From: Sulfurospirillum arcachonense
Lineage (GTDB): Bacteria > Campylobacterota > Campylobacteria > Campylobacterales > Sulfurospirillaceae
Assembly: GCA_015662785.1 (NCBI GenBank)
Contig: DQTM01000142.1
Location: 1 to 23,320, forward strand
Reading direction: 5' to 3'
DNA: 23,320 nt
Positions 1-7,193 of this stretch are shown one piece after another. A program made the position numbers and the translations under genes. Positions within the stretch are counted from its first letter, which is position 1, and each line of letters starts with the position of its first letter. Below the pieces are notes generated by a model. The model saw only the letters and a program-made list of their open reading frames with translations. It was not told the origin of the DNA and ran no database searches.

Positions 1-52
1 TAAAATGCCACTCAACATTCGCTAAAAGTAAATTTCCAGCGTTTAACTAGAT
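1..52 (+). other. Unassigned stretch at the window edge, possible 3' end of a plus-strand gene
   Basis: Only 52 bases precede the AraC-type gene. Two plus-strand frames are open from the window edge: one reads KCHSTFAKSKFPAFN and stops with TAG at 48-50, the other reads KMPLNIR and stops with TAA at 23-25. Either could be the tail of a convergent gene that starts outside the window, but neither tail is recognisable. No hairpin strong enough to call a terminator is seen. Confidence 0.2.
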
Positions 53-910
53 TTACTTATACCTAATTGGCACATAAAAATCCAATTCAAACTGTTCATC
101 TTCTCTTATAAAATGGTTCTTATGATAAAGAGCCATTGAGGGAAGATGGACTTTTTCGTACTTTGAATTGGGAAGCCAACTATAATAGATATAATCCATA
201 TACTTCATCAAATCACCATATTTTCCTTCTAACTTAAACTTTGCACAGAACATTTTTGGTATCTCCATAACCCCTATTTTACCACTATGAAAATGCACAA
301 AATCATCATCTAACTCCAAACAAGCAACATAGTGACAATCATCTTTTTCTACTATATTTGGATTTGAGTGATGAAGACCTATCATAGGTAGTTTTGAAAA
401 GTTAAGTCCATTTTGCAGAGTCCACTCTTCCATTCTTTGCCAAGCCTCTTTTATGCTTTTGTTATAACCTTGGTGACGAACGTACGCAACTCTTTTTTTA
501 GGTACATAATCTATCTCTACATGTAAAGGGTTTATTTTTGTTATATTTTCGCTTACATGTAAAGGAGTATCAATCTCTCTCCACTTACTTGGAGTAGAGC
601 CAAAGTACTCTTTAAAAGCGTGAGTAAAAGAAGAGTTAGAGACAAAGCCTACCTCACTAAACACCTCATTTATAGTTGAATTTGGATTGAATAATAGCGC
701 ATTAGCACAGTGTTCTAGCCGTACTCTTCTTATATAGGCATGAACACTCTCACCTACTATTTTTTTAAAGACTCTATTAAAATGAAAAGGCGACATAGAA
801 GCACTTTTAGACAAACTTTCTACACTATGTTCTGCTGAAATATCAAAGTGAATTTGAACTAAAATCTCGTTTATTCGTTGGTTGTGGTCGTTCTTTGTAT
901 TTTTTTTCAT
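53..910 (-). CDS. AraC family transcriptional regulator with GyrI-like effector domain
   Basis: This 285-residue cytoplasmic DNA-binding protein has two parts. Residues about 12-112 form the AraC/XylS double helix-turn-helix: the first helix pair includes SVESLSKSASMSPFHFNRVF and the second includes the typical ending GSTPSKWR. Residues about 125-285 look like a GyrI/Rob-type small-molecule-binding domain (VAYVRHQGY near its start). Proteins of this build usually sense a small ligand or drug and activate efflux or detoxification genes; the ligand here is unknown. It is divergent from the aminotransferase gene, so that gene or the shared 92-nt gap is a plausible target. The gene has no Shine-Dalgarno sequence, and a TATAAT box ends five bases before the ATG, which suggests a leaderless transcript. 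It carries two TACATGTA palindromes, both read as LHV, in the linker between the domains. Confidence 0.85.
   Translation of the reverse strand: MKKNTKNDHNQRINEILVQIHFDISAEHSVESLSKSASMSPFHFNRVFKKIVGESVHAYIRRVRLEHCANALLFNPNSTINEVFSEVGFVSNSSFTHAFKEYFGSTPSKWREIDTPLHVSENITKINPLHVEIDYVPKKRVAYVRHQGYNKSIKEAWQRMEEWTLQNGLNFSKLPMIGLHHSNPNIVEKDDCHYVACLELDDDFVHFHSGKIGVMEIPKMFCAKFKLEGKYGDLMKYMDYIYYSWLPNSKYEKVHLPSMALYHKNHFIREDEQFELDFYVPIRYK
518..561. repeat. TACATGTA palindrome, two copies (518-525, 554-561)
   Basis: Two copies lie 36 bases apart in the AraC-type gene. Both are read as Leu-His-Val, at the interdomain linker where sequence is least constrained. Both are followed on the plus strand by AAAGG. 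Confidence 0.8.
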
Positions 911-915
911 TTTAC

Positions 916-921
916 ATTATA
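916..921 (-). promoter_or_regulatory. -10 box of the AraC-type regulator gene
   Basis: A perfect TATAAT is read on the minus strand with its last base five nucleotides before the ATG at 910. A start site at the usual distance would fall on or beside the start codon, so the transcript may be leaderless. No clear -35 is seen, as is usual in Campylobacterota. Confidence 0.5.
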
Positions 922-968
922 GCATGTTTCGACAAATATATTGCCATATTTTATATAGAAAAAGATTT

Positions 969-976
969 TACATGTA
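969..976. repeat. TACATGTA palindrome in the divergent promoter gap
   Basis: One of two non-coding copies. It lies between a TATATA (952-957) and a TAAAAT (979-984), either of which could be the -10 of the aminotransferase gene. It could therefore also act as an operator, although the many coding copies argue against a purely regulatory role. Confidence 0.7.
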
Positions 977-1002
977 GATAAAATTACACCAAAGGATAAA
1001 CT

Positions 1003-2175
1003 ATGGAAAGATTTGCAAAACGTATACAAAATGCACCTCGCTCATTTACAAGAAAAATACTAGATGTTATAGGTGCTAAAGATATTATCTCATTTGCAGG
1101 TGGTCTTCCTGATGAGTCACTTTTCCCACATGAGCTTATAAAAAAAGAGATGAACTACTCACTTGAACACTTACCAAGGAGCATGTACCAATACAGCCAA
1201 GCACAAGGTGCAATAGAGCTTAGAAGTGAGTTGGCAAAAACTTATACAAACTCAAATGAAAATCAAATCTTAGTCACAACAGGCTCGCAACAAGGTTTAG
1301 ACATATTATGTAAAGCTTTTATAGACCAAGGTGATACCATAGTTGTTGAAGCACCAAGTTACCTTGCAGCACTGAACCTTTTTGCTCTGTATGATGCAAA
1401 CATTGAAGAAGTTTCCTTGTCAAGCAAAGGTGTAGATACGGTTCAACTTGAAAACCTTTTCAAAACTAAAAAACCAAAATTTTTCTACGCAATACCTACT
1501 TTTCAAAACCCTACTGGATGGAGTTGGGAAAACGAGTGTAAAAAAGAAGTTTCAAGACTGGCAAAAAAATACAATGTAGTTGTTATTGAAGATAGTCCAT
1601 ATAATGCTCTTAAATATGAAGATAAAGACGAGTTAGGATTTGAAGAACTTTTACCAGAGCTTTCTGTAACTTTAGGGACTTTTTCAAAAACTCTAGTACC
1701 AGATTTTAGACTTGGCTGGATGAGAGCAGATGAGAAATTTTTAAAAGTGTTTCAAAGCATGAAAGAGAATACAGACCTTCAAAGTCCAAAGTTTTTTCAA
1801 TACATCGTAGCAAATATGATAAAAGATGGCAATTTGGATTTACATGTAAAGACTTTGATAGAAACATATAGAGTAAAACGTGATGCCATGAAAAAGGCAT
1901 TAAAAGAAGAATTTGGCAAAACAATAGAGTTTGAAACCCCAAAAGGGGGTATGTTCTTTTGGATAAAATTTGATGATAAAATTGATACTATGAAACTGTT
2001 TGAAGTAGCTATAAAAAGCAATGTTGCTTTTGTTCCAGGAAGTGTTTTTTATAAAAATGATGAACCTACCCCTTATGCAAGACTGAACTTTACAAATGCG
2101 ACAATTCAAGATATCAAAATCGGTGTAAAAAGGTTAAAACTAGCATTAACACAGTATAATGCAAAGCATGACTGA
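1003..2175 (+). CDS. PLP-dependent aminotransferase, class I/II (2-aminoadipate/MocR-like fold)
   Basis: This 390-residue fold type I aminotransferase has the length of the LysN/kynurenine-aminotransferase-like group. The N-terminus (FAGGLPDESLFP) holds the substrate-side glycine loop. Residues around 95-105 (TTGSQQGLDIL) bind the cofactor phosphate. PTFQNPTGWSW supplies the pyridoxal-contacting Asn, VVVIEDSPYN the ring-nitrogen Asp, and GTFSKTLVPDFRLGW the Schiff-base lysine, Lys229. The C-terminal Arg that grips the substrate carboxylate is likely the one in YARLNF. The substrate cannot be told from sequence; 2-aminoadipate, aromatic or branched amino acids are all possible. There is no N-terminal GntR domain, so it is not a MocR regulator. 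AAAGGA precedes the ATG. The last eight bases overlap the next gene, implying coupled translation. One TACATGTA copy is read as LHV at 1841. Confidence 0.9.
   Translation: MERFAKRIQNAPRSFTRKILDVIGAKDIISFAGGLPDESLFPHELIKKEMNYSLEHLPRSMYQYSQAQGAIELRSELAKTYTNSNENQILVTTGSQQGLDILCKAFIDQGDTIVVEAPSYLAALNLFALYDANIEEVSLSSKGVDTVQLENLFKTKKPKFFYAIPTFQNPTGWSWENECKKEVSRLAKKYNVVVIEDSPYNALKYEDKDELGFEELLPELSVTLGTFSKTLVPDFRLGWMRADEKFLKVFQSMKENTDLQSPKFFQYIVANMIKDGNLDLHVKTLIETYRVKRDAMKKALKEEFGKTIEFETPKGGMFFWIKFDDKIDTMKLFEVAIKSNVAFVPGSVFYKNDEPTPYARLNFTNATIQDIKIGVKRLKLALTQYNAKHD
1841..1848. repeat. TACATGTA palindrome in the aminotransferase gene
   Basis: It sits in a plus-strand gene, read as Leu-His-Val, and is followed by AAGACTTTG. 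The T-rich tail lies on the gene's downstream side here, whereas in most minus-strand genes it lies on the upstream side, so the tail is not a consequence of protein coding. Confidence 0.8.
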
Positions 2176-2386
2176 AAATATAAATAATCCAATGCACGGT
2201 ATAAAACTGCAACAAATAATAGAGGACTTAGAAAAACACTTTGGATGGGAAGAGTTAGATAAACGCATGAAAATGAACTGTTTTGCTTCTGATCCATCTA
2301 TAAAATCTACTCTTAAATTTCTACGTAAGACTGAGTGGGCTAGAGAAAAAGTTGAAAAACTATGGTTGAGAGAAATTAAAAAATAG
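2168..2386 (+). CDS. VF530-type small DNA-binding protein (DUF2132)
   Basis: This is a 72-residue protein counted from the second possible Met (2168). A Met three codons earlier, at 2159, is also in frame, but MTENINNPMHG matches the usual start of the family. The signature is clear: NPMHGIKLQQI, then FGWEELDKRMKMNCF, then PSIKSTLKFLRKTEWAREKVE, which is nearly the whole VF530/DUF2132 domain. The Vibrio fischeri VF530 structure is known from NMR, and the family is described as DNA-binding; its cellular role is unknown. The start codon overlaps the aminotransferase stop, so the two are probably co-transcribed. Confidence 0.85.
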   Translation: MTENINNPMHGIKLQQIIEDLEKHFGWEELDKRMKMNCFASDPSIKSTLKFLRKTEWAREKVEKLWLREIKK

Positions 2387-2388
2387 AG

Positions 2389-2394
2389 TATAAT
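2389..2394 (+). promoter_or_regulatory. -10 box before the small exported protein gene
   Basis: TATAAT lies three bases after the VF530 gene's stop and ends six bases before the ATG at 2401. The expected start site would coincide with that ATG. This is the second possible leaderless arrangement in the window. It could be chance in AT-rich DNA. Confidence 0.4.
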
Positions 2395-2400
2395 GGAAGC

Positions 2401-2592
2401 ATGAAAAAGATATTAATTTTTTTATTTGTTTTAATAAACTATGCTTTTGCCTACAATATACAAATCTCTTATATAGAACGTCCCCCTGCTGGAAATAAAA
2501 GATACATTATATGTAGTAAAGGAGTAGATCAAGAAGTCATTGACAAGATTAACTTATCTATACAAAAATTTGTAAAGCTACCCTCTTTTTAA
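2401..2592 (+). CDS. Small exported protein of unknown function
   Basis: This 63-residue protein has a convincing signal peptide: MKK, a hydrophobic core ILIFLFVLINYAF, and an AFA-YN type cleavage site near residue 17. The mature part would be about 46 residues, with one cysteine (IICSKG) and no recognisable domain. A single lone Cys would fit a reduced or protein-partnered periplasmic peptide, but this is only inference. Its 3' end overlaps the convergent rnhA gene by 15 bases. I do not recognise the family. The signal peptide and codon use make it more likely real than not, but a decayed remnant of a longer gene is possible. Confidence 0.5.
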   Translation: MKKILIFLFVLINYAFAYNIQISYIERPPAGNKRYIICSKGVDQEVIDKINLSIQKFVKLPSF

Positions 2593-3099
2593 ATCTAGAA
2601 CTTCGTCAATATTCTCATATGCATATTTTTGATACTCTACGCTTTTAGAGATGATAGTATAAACTGCCATACGGTCTGCTAATTCGTTGCCTTCAACTCC
2701 TGCATGACCTTTTACATGTAGTATGTTTATTTTGTCTTTCAACTCTTCATACAAGGCGTGTGCTTTTTGAATAAGTTCAAGATTTTTTATATCTCCACCC
2801 TTTTTCTTCCAGCCTTTAGCTTTCCAACCATAAGCCCAATTTGTGATACACTCAATACTATATTTAGAATCAGAGCATATCTCAATCATACTTTTACAAT
2901 TAACATTTGAAGCAACGTCTAAAGCTTTATACAGAGCATTAAGTTCTGCTGTATTATTTGTTCCTACCTCTTCATAATCACCATAAATTAGAGTTGGTAA
3001 CTCTTTTCCTTCATATATAGCCAATCCACTTCCCGCATTGCCAGGATTTCCTGAACATGCACCATCACAAAATATTTTTAAATTTTCTCTATTTACCAT
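2578..3099 (-). CDS. rnhA: Ribonuclease HI
   Basis: This 173-residue cytoplasmic enzyme cleaves the RNA strand of RNA-DNA hybrids, removing primers and R-loops. All catalytic positions are present: Asp12 in FCDGACSGNPG, Glu52 in NNTAELNA, Asp77 in CSDSKY, His132 in VKGHAG and Asp142 in NELADR. The tryptophan-rich basic handle (WAYGWKAKGWKKKG) is intact, and the length is slightly above the usual 150-160 because of a short C-terminal extension. Its start overlaps the preceding small membrane protein gene by 11 bases, making it the last gene of the cit transcription chain. A TACATGTA copy is read as LHV immediately before the catalytic VKGHAG loop. Confidence 0.95.
   Translation of the reverse strand: MVNRENLKIFCDGACSGNPGNAGSGLAIYEGKELPTLIYGDYEEVGTNNTAELNALYKALDVASNVNCKSMIEICSDSKYSIECITNWAYGWKAKGWKKKGGDIKNLELIQKAHALYEELKDKINILHVKGHAGVEGNELADRMAVYTIISKSVEYQKYAYENIDEVLDLKRG
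2713..2720. repeat. TACATGTA palindrome in rnhA
   Basis: Read as Leu-His-Val just before the VKGHAG catalytic loop. This is the copy closest to an active site in the window. Confidence 0.8.
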
Positions 3100-3361
3100 C
3101 TATCAACTTTTGTATTAATTTTTTTGTTTCATTTTTATCAAAAAATAGGTTTCTATTTAACTCATCTGCAAACTCTTTTAAAAGTTCCATCTTTCTCTTT
3201 TTAAAATCTTCACCATCTAAGCCTGAAAGTTCTCTATTCATCTCTTGTTTGTATTTTTCTAAAATCTCTGCCTGTTTTTGTGCTTTTGTTTTTAGTTTTC
3301 TGCTTGGTTTAAAAAGTAGATATAAAAAACCAAGACATATAAATAGTATTAAAAATTCCAT
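3089..3361 (-). CDS. Small single-pass membrane protein with charged C-terminal helix, unknown function
   Basis: This is a 90-residue protein counted from the ATG at 3361. The frame extends ten codons further upstream, but the 3361 start has AAAGGA seven bases before it and puts the hydrophobic segment (EFLILFICLGFLYLLF) at the very N-terminus. Residues about 20-90 are strongly charged, rich in Lys and Glu, and probably helical or coiled-coil, facing the cytoplasm. I do not recognise the family. It overlaps citG by 13 bases and rnhA by 11, so it is translated as part of the cit chain. Nothing in it points to citrate metabolism, and it may simply travel with rnhA. Confidence 0.7.
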   Translation of the reverse strand: MEFLILFICLGFLYLLFKPSRKLKTKAQKQAEILEKYKQEMNRELSGLDGEDFKKRKMELLKEFADELNRNLFFDKNETKKLIQKLIDGK

Positions 3362-4125
3362 TTTATTTCCTTTAGTTGATATAAAAACCAAGTAAGTCCA
3401 AGCAAATCTGCACTTCCTCCACTTGAAAGATTTCTCTTTATCATCATTTTATCTAACTCTAACAAATTGTTATCTAAATTCTCTACATGTAAGACTTTTT
3501 TTGCCTCTTTTTTAATAAACTTTAACCCTTCTAATCCACCTCTTGCATACAAAGTGCTATCATCAGTTATACTCATCAAAAAAAGGAGTGTAAGTTTCAT
3601 AGCACGCTCTTCGCCATAATTTTTAAATTGTTCTACATAAAAAGGCAGAGATTTTTCAAATACAGTAGCATAACCACTTACAGCTTCACCTCTAATCCCT
3701 GTATGTTTAACCTCATTATAAAACTTCTCTCCATGAGTCTCTACATGTAAGGATTTTTCCAAATCATTTTTAACCAAATCTTTGCAAAGAAACTTTATCT
3801 CATCTTGTAAATTTTCAAAGCTTTCTGCTCTGTTTATAGCTCCACAAATAACTGCTAAAGAGAATATCATGCCCTTATGTGTATTTACCCCATTAGTAGC
3901 TTTAAACATCGCTTTTTCACACTCTAATCCAACCAAACGTAGCTCATCAAACTCACTTACATGTAAGAACTTTTTTATAAAAGGTTTAATAGCCTTTGCA
4001 CTCGCATAAAAAGTATCTATATTCATATCTTTATGACTTCCATTATTGGTACGGTCAACAAGTCCAGGTTTAGGAGTAAGTTCTACCTCTTTAATAAGTG
4101 CCTTATAGGCTAAGTTTGTAATCAT
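3349..4125 (-). CDS. citG: Triphosphoribosyl-dephospho-CoA synthase
   Basis: CitG makes 2'-(5''-triphosphoribosyl)-3'-dephospho-CoA from ATP and dephospho-CoA, the precursor of the citrate lyase prosthetic group. The 258-residue protein shows the family landmarks: EVELTPKPGLVDRTNNGSHKDM near the N-terminus (residues about 11-32), NTHKGMIFSL, GIRGEAVSGY, DDSTLYARGG, and SSGGSADLLGLTWF near the end. It is at the short end of the family's range, but no landmark is missing. It overlaps citX by 23 bases and the following membrane protein gene by 13, in the same order as E. coli citX-citG. It contains three TACATGTA copies, all read as LHV, which inflate its His content compared with homologues. 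Confidence 0.93.
   Translation of the reverse strand: MITNLAYKALIKEVELTPKPGLVDRTNNGSHKDMNIDTFYASAKAIKPFIKKFLHVSEFDELRLVGLECEKAMFKATNGVNTHKGMIFSLAVICGAINRAESFENLQDEIKFLCKDLVKNDLEKSLHVETHGEKFYNEVKHTGIRGEAVSGYATVFEKSLPFYVEQFKNYGEERAMKLTLLFLMSITDDSTLYARGGLEGLKFIKKEAKKVLHVENLDNNLLELDKMMIKRNLSSGGSADLLGLTWFLYQLKEIKWNF
3484..3491. repeat. TACATGTA palindrome in citG, copy 1
   Basis: Read as VLHV. Followed on the plus strand by AGAC and a T-tract. Confidence 0.8.
3742..3749. repeat. TACATGTA palindrome in citG, copy 2
   Basis: Read as SLHV. Followed on the plus strand by AGGATTTTT, the commonest tail form. Confidence 0.8.
3958..3965. repeat. TACATGTA palindrome in citG, copy 3
   Basis: Read as FLHV. 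Followed on the plus strand by AGAACTTTTTT. Confidence 0.8.
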
Positions 4126-4600
4126 CTACTGTTTTACTTATAAAAGATAACAACTCTTCAATAGAGTGTTTTTGAGCTCTTGCACATAGTTTTGCATTTG
4201 TTTCACAGATATAACATTTTCTTGGAATTTCTCTTGAAAGTATCTGTCTGTTTTCATCTATAACATCTATATCCATAAACCGTCCAAGTATATTGCTCTC
4301 TTCTACTTTACATGTAAGGGATTTTAATTTCTTTGCATCTACATGTAAAGCCCATAAAGCTTCATAGCCAGTATCTTTACATGTAGAGGATTTTTCATAT
4401 ACTTTTAGCCCAAAGTTTTCTATCTCTTTAAGAGCTACTTCATAGATATACTTTGCATCACTACTATCTTTTTTTGCCCCTGGAATATTGATAGTAAGGC
4501 TTAAAACAGTAGTGTTATACTTGTTACATAACTCCCACTGTTTTTCTTGTCTTAGTTCTCTGTTGTCAAGAACCTTAGTGAGCCAGTTGGTAGACTTCAT
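4103..4600 (-). CDS. citX: Apo-citrate lyase phosphoribosyl-dephospho-CoA transferase
   Basis: CitX attaches the prosthetic group made by CitG to a serine of the CitD acyl carrier subunit, producing holo-citrate lyase. The 165-residue sequence has the family start (VLDNRELRQEKQW, residues 10-22), the GRFMDIDVID motif and the Cys-rich RKCYICETNAKLCARAQKH motif near the C-terminus. The middle (residues about 55-105) is poorly conserved and carries three TACATGTA copies, read once as ALHV and twice as TCK. This is the clearest case of one DNA word in two frames within one protein. It overlaps citF by 26 bases and citG by 23. Confidence 0.93.
   Translation of the reverse strand: MKSTNWLTKVLDNRELRQEKQWELCNKYNTTVLSLTINIPGAKKDSSDAKYIYEVALKEIENFGLKVYEKSSTCKDTGYEALWALHVDAKKLKSLTCKVEESNILGRFMDIDVIDENRQILSREIPRKCYICETNAKLCARAQKHSIEELLSFISKTVDDYKLSL
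4309..4385. repeat. TACATGTA palindrome, three copies in citX (4309-4316, 4340-4347, 4378-4385)
   Basis: Three copies fall within 77 bases, the densest cluster in the window. The outer two are read in the Thr-Cys-Lys frame (SLTCK, SSTCK) and the middle one as ALHV. The outer copies are followed on the plus strand by AGGGATTTT and GAGGATTTTT. Confidence 0.85.
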
Positions 4601-6029
4601 CTATGATTGATCCATCTCTATATCTTATTTGTGCTACAACTTTGTCAGTATGCTTTATAGCTTTTGGTTGTCCACAAAGCTTGATAGCTCTCTCGTGAAG
4701 CTCTTTTATATCAACTATAGTAAGTCCTGCTTTTTTCAGTCTTTTTTTAAGCTCTACATTTCTTGGATGAACAGCAATTCCTTGATCAGTCACTACAACA
4801 TCTACTGTCTCACCTGGTGTTACAATAGTGTGAACTCTACTTCTTATAGTTGGGATTCTACCGCGTGTTAAAGGTGCAACTATGATAGAGAGTTTTGCTT
4901 CAGCAGCAGTATCGCAGTGTCCTCCTGATGCCCCTCTTAGAATTCCTTTTGAGCCAGTAAGAACATTTACATTGAAGTTAACATCAATCTCCAAAGCACT
5001 CAAAACCACAACATCAAGTTGTTTAATTGTAGCTCCTTTTGAGCTTGGATTTGCATACTCATTGGCACTTATCTCTATATGATTTGGATTTTCACCTAGT
5101 GATTTTGCAGCAAATTCATCAAAACTTTGAACATCTATGAGTTTCTCTATAAGGTTGTTTTTGAGCATATAAACCATAGTCCCAGTAATCCCGCCCATTC
5201 CAAAACTCGCTTTTATATTTTTCTTCTCCATCATTTGGGCAAGAAAAATAGTAGTTGCCAAAGACGAACCACCCGTTCCTGTTTGAAGAGAATAACCATT
5301 TTTAAACAGTCCAGAGTTCTCTATAACCCTCGCTGTTCTTCTTGCAAGCAGAAGCTCTTTTGGATTTGTTGTCATCCTCGTAGCACCCTCTCCTATCTTG
5401 CTTGGGTCACCAACTTCATCAACCATAACGATTGCATCAACTTGGTCTTGAGAAATGGAGGCAGGAGTATTTGGAAAAGGCTCAAGAGTTTCACTTAGCA
5501 TTACAACATACTTTGCATAGTGTGCATCACTCATAGCATATCCCAACGAACCACACTGAGAACGACCTTTACTCCCTGTTGCATTTCCAAACTTATCTAT
5601 ACAAGGAACCCCTATAAACGCAACATCTATTTTAAGCTCACCACTTTGAAGAAGGTGAACACGACCACCATGAGAGTGAACTTGTACTGGTTTTTCCATA
5701 AGTCCATTGCTTATCGCCTCTCCTAGTTTACTTCTAAGTCCTGAAGTGTATATCTGAGTTACTACACCACTTCTAATGTACTGTATAACTTCATCATGAA
5801 CAGAAGCTAAAGAACTTGAAGCCAAACACAAGTCTTTAAAACCCATAGAAGCTATAATTTTCATGACATTATTTAAAACCTTATCACCACCACGAAAAGC
5901 GTGATGAAAAGAGATAGTCATACCATCTTTAAGACCAGAACGTTTTATGCTCTCTTCTATGCTTTCACATATTTTTGAATCTCTTTTCTCTATAACTACA
6001 TTTTTATCTATTTTTTTATACTTATTCAT
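4575..6029 (-). CDS. citF: Citrate lyase alpha subunit (citrate:acetyl-ACP transferase)
   Basis: CitF swaps citrate for the acetyl group on CitD, giving citryl-ACP and acetate. This 484-residue protein is slightly shorter than the usual 500-510, mostly at the N-terminus. It shows the CoA-transferase-like family pattern: MTISFHHAFRGGDKVLN (about residues 38-54), VHSHGGRVHLLQSGE, VAFIGVPCIDKFGNATGSKG, ETLEPFPNTPASI, TGTGGSSLATTIFL, the GASGGHCDTAAEAKLS stretch, and TIVTPGETVDVVVTDQGIAVHPRN. No key block is missing. It overlaps citE by 8 bases and citX by 26. There are no TACATGTA copies, in line with its high conservation. It works in the cytoplasm in a complex with CitD and CitE. Confidence 0.96.
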   Translation of the reverse strand: MNKYKKIDKNVVIEKRDSKICESIEESIKRSGLKDGMTISFHHAFRGGDKVLNNVMKIIASMGFKDLCLASSSLASVHDEVIQYIRSGVVTQIYTSGLRSKLGEAISNGLMEKPVQVHSHGGRVHLLQSGELKIDVAFIGVPCIDKFGNATGSKGRSQCGSLGYAMSDAHYAKYVVMLSETLEPFPNTPASISQDQVDAIVMVDEVGDPSKIGEGATRMTTNPKELLLARRTARVIENSGLFKNGYSLQTGTGGSSLATTIFLAQMMEKKNIKASFGMGGITGTMVYMLKNNLIEKLIDVQSFDEFAAKSLGENPNHIEISANEYANPSSKGATIKQLDVVVLSALEIDVNFNVNVLTGSKGILRGASGGHCDTAAEAKLSIIVAPLTRGRIPTIRSRVHTIVTPGETVDVVVTDQGIAVHPRNVELKKRLKKAGLTIVDIKELHERAIKLCGQPKAIKHTDKVVAQIRYRDGSIIDEVYQLAH

Positions 6030-6909
6030 CTTCTTCTCCTATCAAACCTGATGCAATTGCTAGCTCAAGAGTAAACTCTGCACGTGCAATTATAGGAGCA
6101 TCTACCATCTTACCATCAAGTGAAACTACACCTAATCCATTTTTCTCCGCGTGAGCAGCAGCTTCAACTACTTCATAAGCCCAATCTATCTCTTTTTCAC
6201 TTGGAGCATATATGTCGTGTAGTATTGAAATCTGGTTTGGATTTACTAGTGACTTACCATCAAAACCTAAGCCTCTTACATGCTCTACTTCTCTTATGAA
6301 TCCCTCTTTATCTCTAACATCTGGAAAAACAGAATCAAAAGCCTGAATCTTTGCTGCGCGTGCCGCTAGTAAGATTTGAGCACGTGCTGCCGTTAATTCA
6401 GTTCCCTCTTTTGTTCTTTGGGTTCTCAAATCTCTTACATAATCTTCAGCACCTAAAGCAATTCCCATAAGTCTGTCACTACATCTCGCTATTTGAACGG
6501 CATTAACCACACCTTCAGCACTCTCTATCGCTGCTAAAAGTTTTGTTTTTTTAGTTCTTCCTATCTCTTTTTCAATCTTTTCAATTGCACTTTGCATATC
6601 TAAAACATCGTCAACAGTATCAGTTTTTGGCAACCTTATGATGTCTGCTCCACCTCTTATAACCGCTTGTAAATCAAGATGTCCAAAAACAGAATCGAGA
6701 GGATTAACACGTACTGCTGTCTCTATATCTTTATAAGTAAAGTGTTGTAAGGCATGATAAACCATAAGTCTTGCAGAATCTTTTTCACTAAGTGCAACAG
6801 AATCTTCCAAGTCAAACATAACAGTATCAGGCTTGTATACAAAAGCATTACAAACCATAGCAGTATTTGCACCAGGGACAAATAACATACTTCTTCTAAA
6901 CTTCATCAT
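6022..6909 (-). CDS. citE: Citrate lyase beta subunit (citryl-ACP lyase)
   Basis: CitE splits citryl-ACP into oxaloacetate and acetyl-ACP in a Mg-dependent TIM barrel. It has 295 residues from the ATG at 6909, a second Met following at once (6906). The frame is open 11 codons further, but the 6909 ATG has a near-perfect GGAGGAA seven bases before it and agrees with the family start RRSMLFVPGANTAM. Further landmarks are DLEDSVALSEKDSAR, VRVNPLDSVFG, IRLPKTDTVDDV, AAIESAEGVVNA, GAEDYVRDL and SLVNPNQI. The start overlaps the citD stop by four bases (ATGA), so the two are coupled. Confidence 0.95.
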   Translation of the reverse strand: MMKFRRSMLFVPGANTAMVCNAFVYKPDTVMFDLEDSVALSEKDSARLMVYHALQHFTYKDIETAVRVNPLDSVFGHLDLQAVIRGGADIIRLPKTDTVDDVLDMQSAIEKIEKEIGRTKKTKLLAAIESAEGVVNAVQIARCSDRLMGIALGAEDYVRDLRTQRTKEGTELTAARAQILLAARAAKIQAFDSVFPDVRDKEGFIREVEHVRGLGFDGKSLVNPNQISILHDIYAPSEKEIDWAYEVVEAAAHAEKNGLGVVSLDGKMVDAPIIARAEFTLELAIASGLIGEEDE

Positions 6910-7193
6910 GATTGTTCCTCCCATGAAGGTACTGTTCCACAAGCTCTAAAAACGGCAGCTTGAAGTCTTGCTTTTATCACAAAATCAAGTGCCCCTTTAT
7001 CTTGAACGTGTACGTTTATACCAGTTACACCCATCTCTTTTAGAGTATCTCTTATAAGTTCTTCTATCATATCATCATATAGTTCAGCAACACTACTATG
7101 TAGCTCTATCTCTACTATATCTTCTTCTATTGGATTTATCTGGATGTATACATCACTTGATTCCAAAGTACCTGCGTGAGCACTATTTATCAT
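6906..7193 (-). CDS. citD: Citrate lyase acyl carrier protein (gamma subunit)
   Basis: This 95-residue acyl carrier subunit holds the phosphoribosyl-dephospho-CoA arm that shuttles acetyl and citryl groups. The attachment site is the conserved AGTLESSD; by alignment with Klebsiella CitD the modified residue should be Ser12. The second landmark, DKGALDFVIKARLQAAVFRACG, is also intact. Length matches the family. It overlaps citC by 11 bases and citE by 4, so CitD and CitE output is coupled. Confidence 0.95.
   Translation of the reverse strand: MINSAHAGTLESSDVYIQINPIEEDIVEIELHSSVAELYDDMIEELIRDTLKEMGVTGINVHVQDKGALDFVIKARLQAAVFRACGTVPSWEEQS

Noticed and set aside
3057..3395. 112-codon plus-strand ORF opposite the small membrane protein and rnhA
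   Set aside because: It is the Phe/Ser/Lys-rich reverse image of Lys/Glu-rich minus-strand genes and crosses two gene boundaries.
4629..5726. Several plus-strand ORFs of 66-123 codons opposite citF
   Set aside because: They are antisense shadows of a highly conserved gene, with no ribosome sites and Ser/Cys/Tyr-rich nonsense-like composition.
6909..6942. Upstream start extending CitE by eleven residues
   Set aside because: The extension lies inside citD, lacks a ribosome site, and is not part of the family N-terminus; the 6909 ATG has a strong GGAGGAA.
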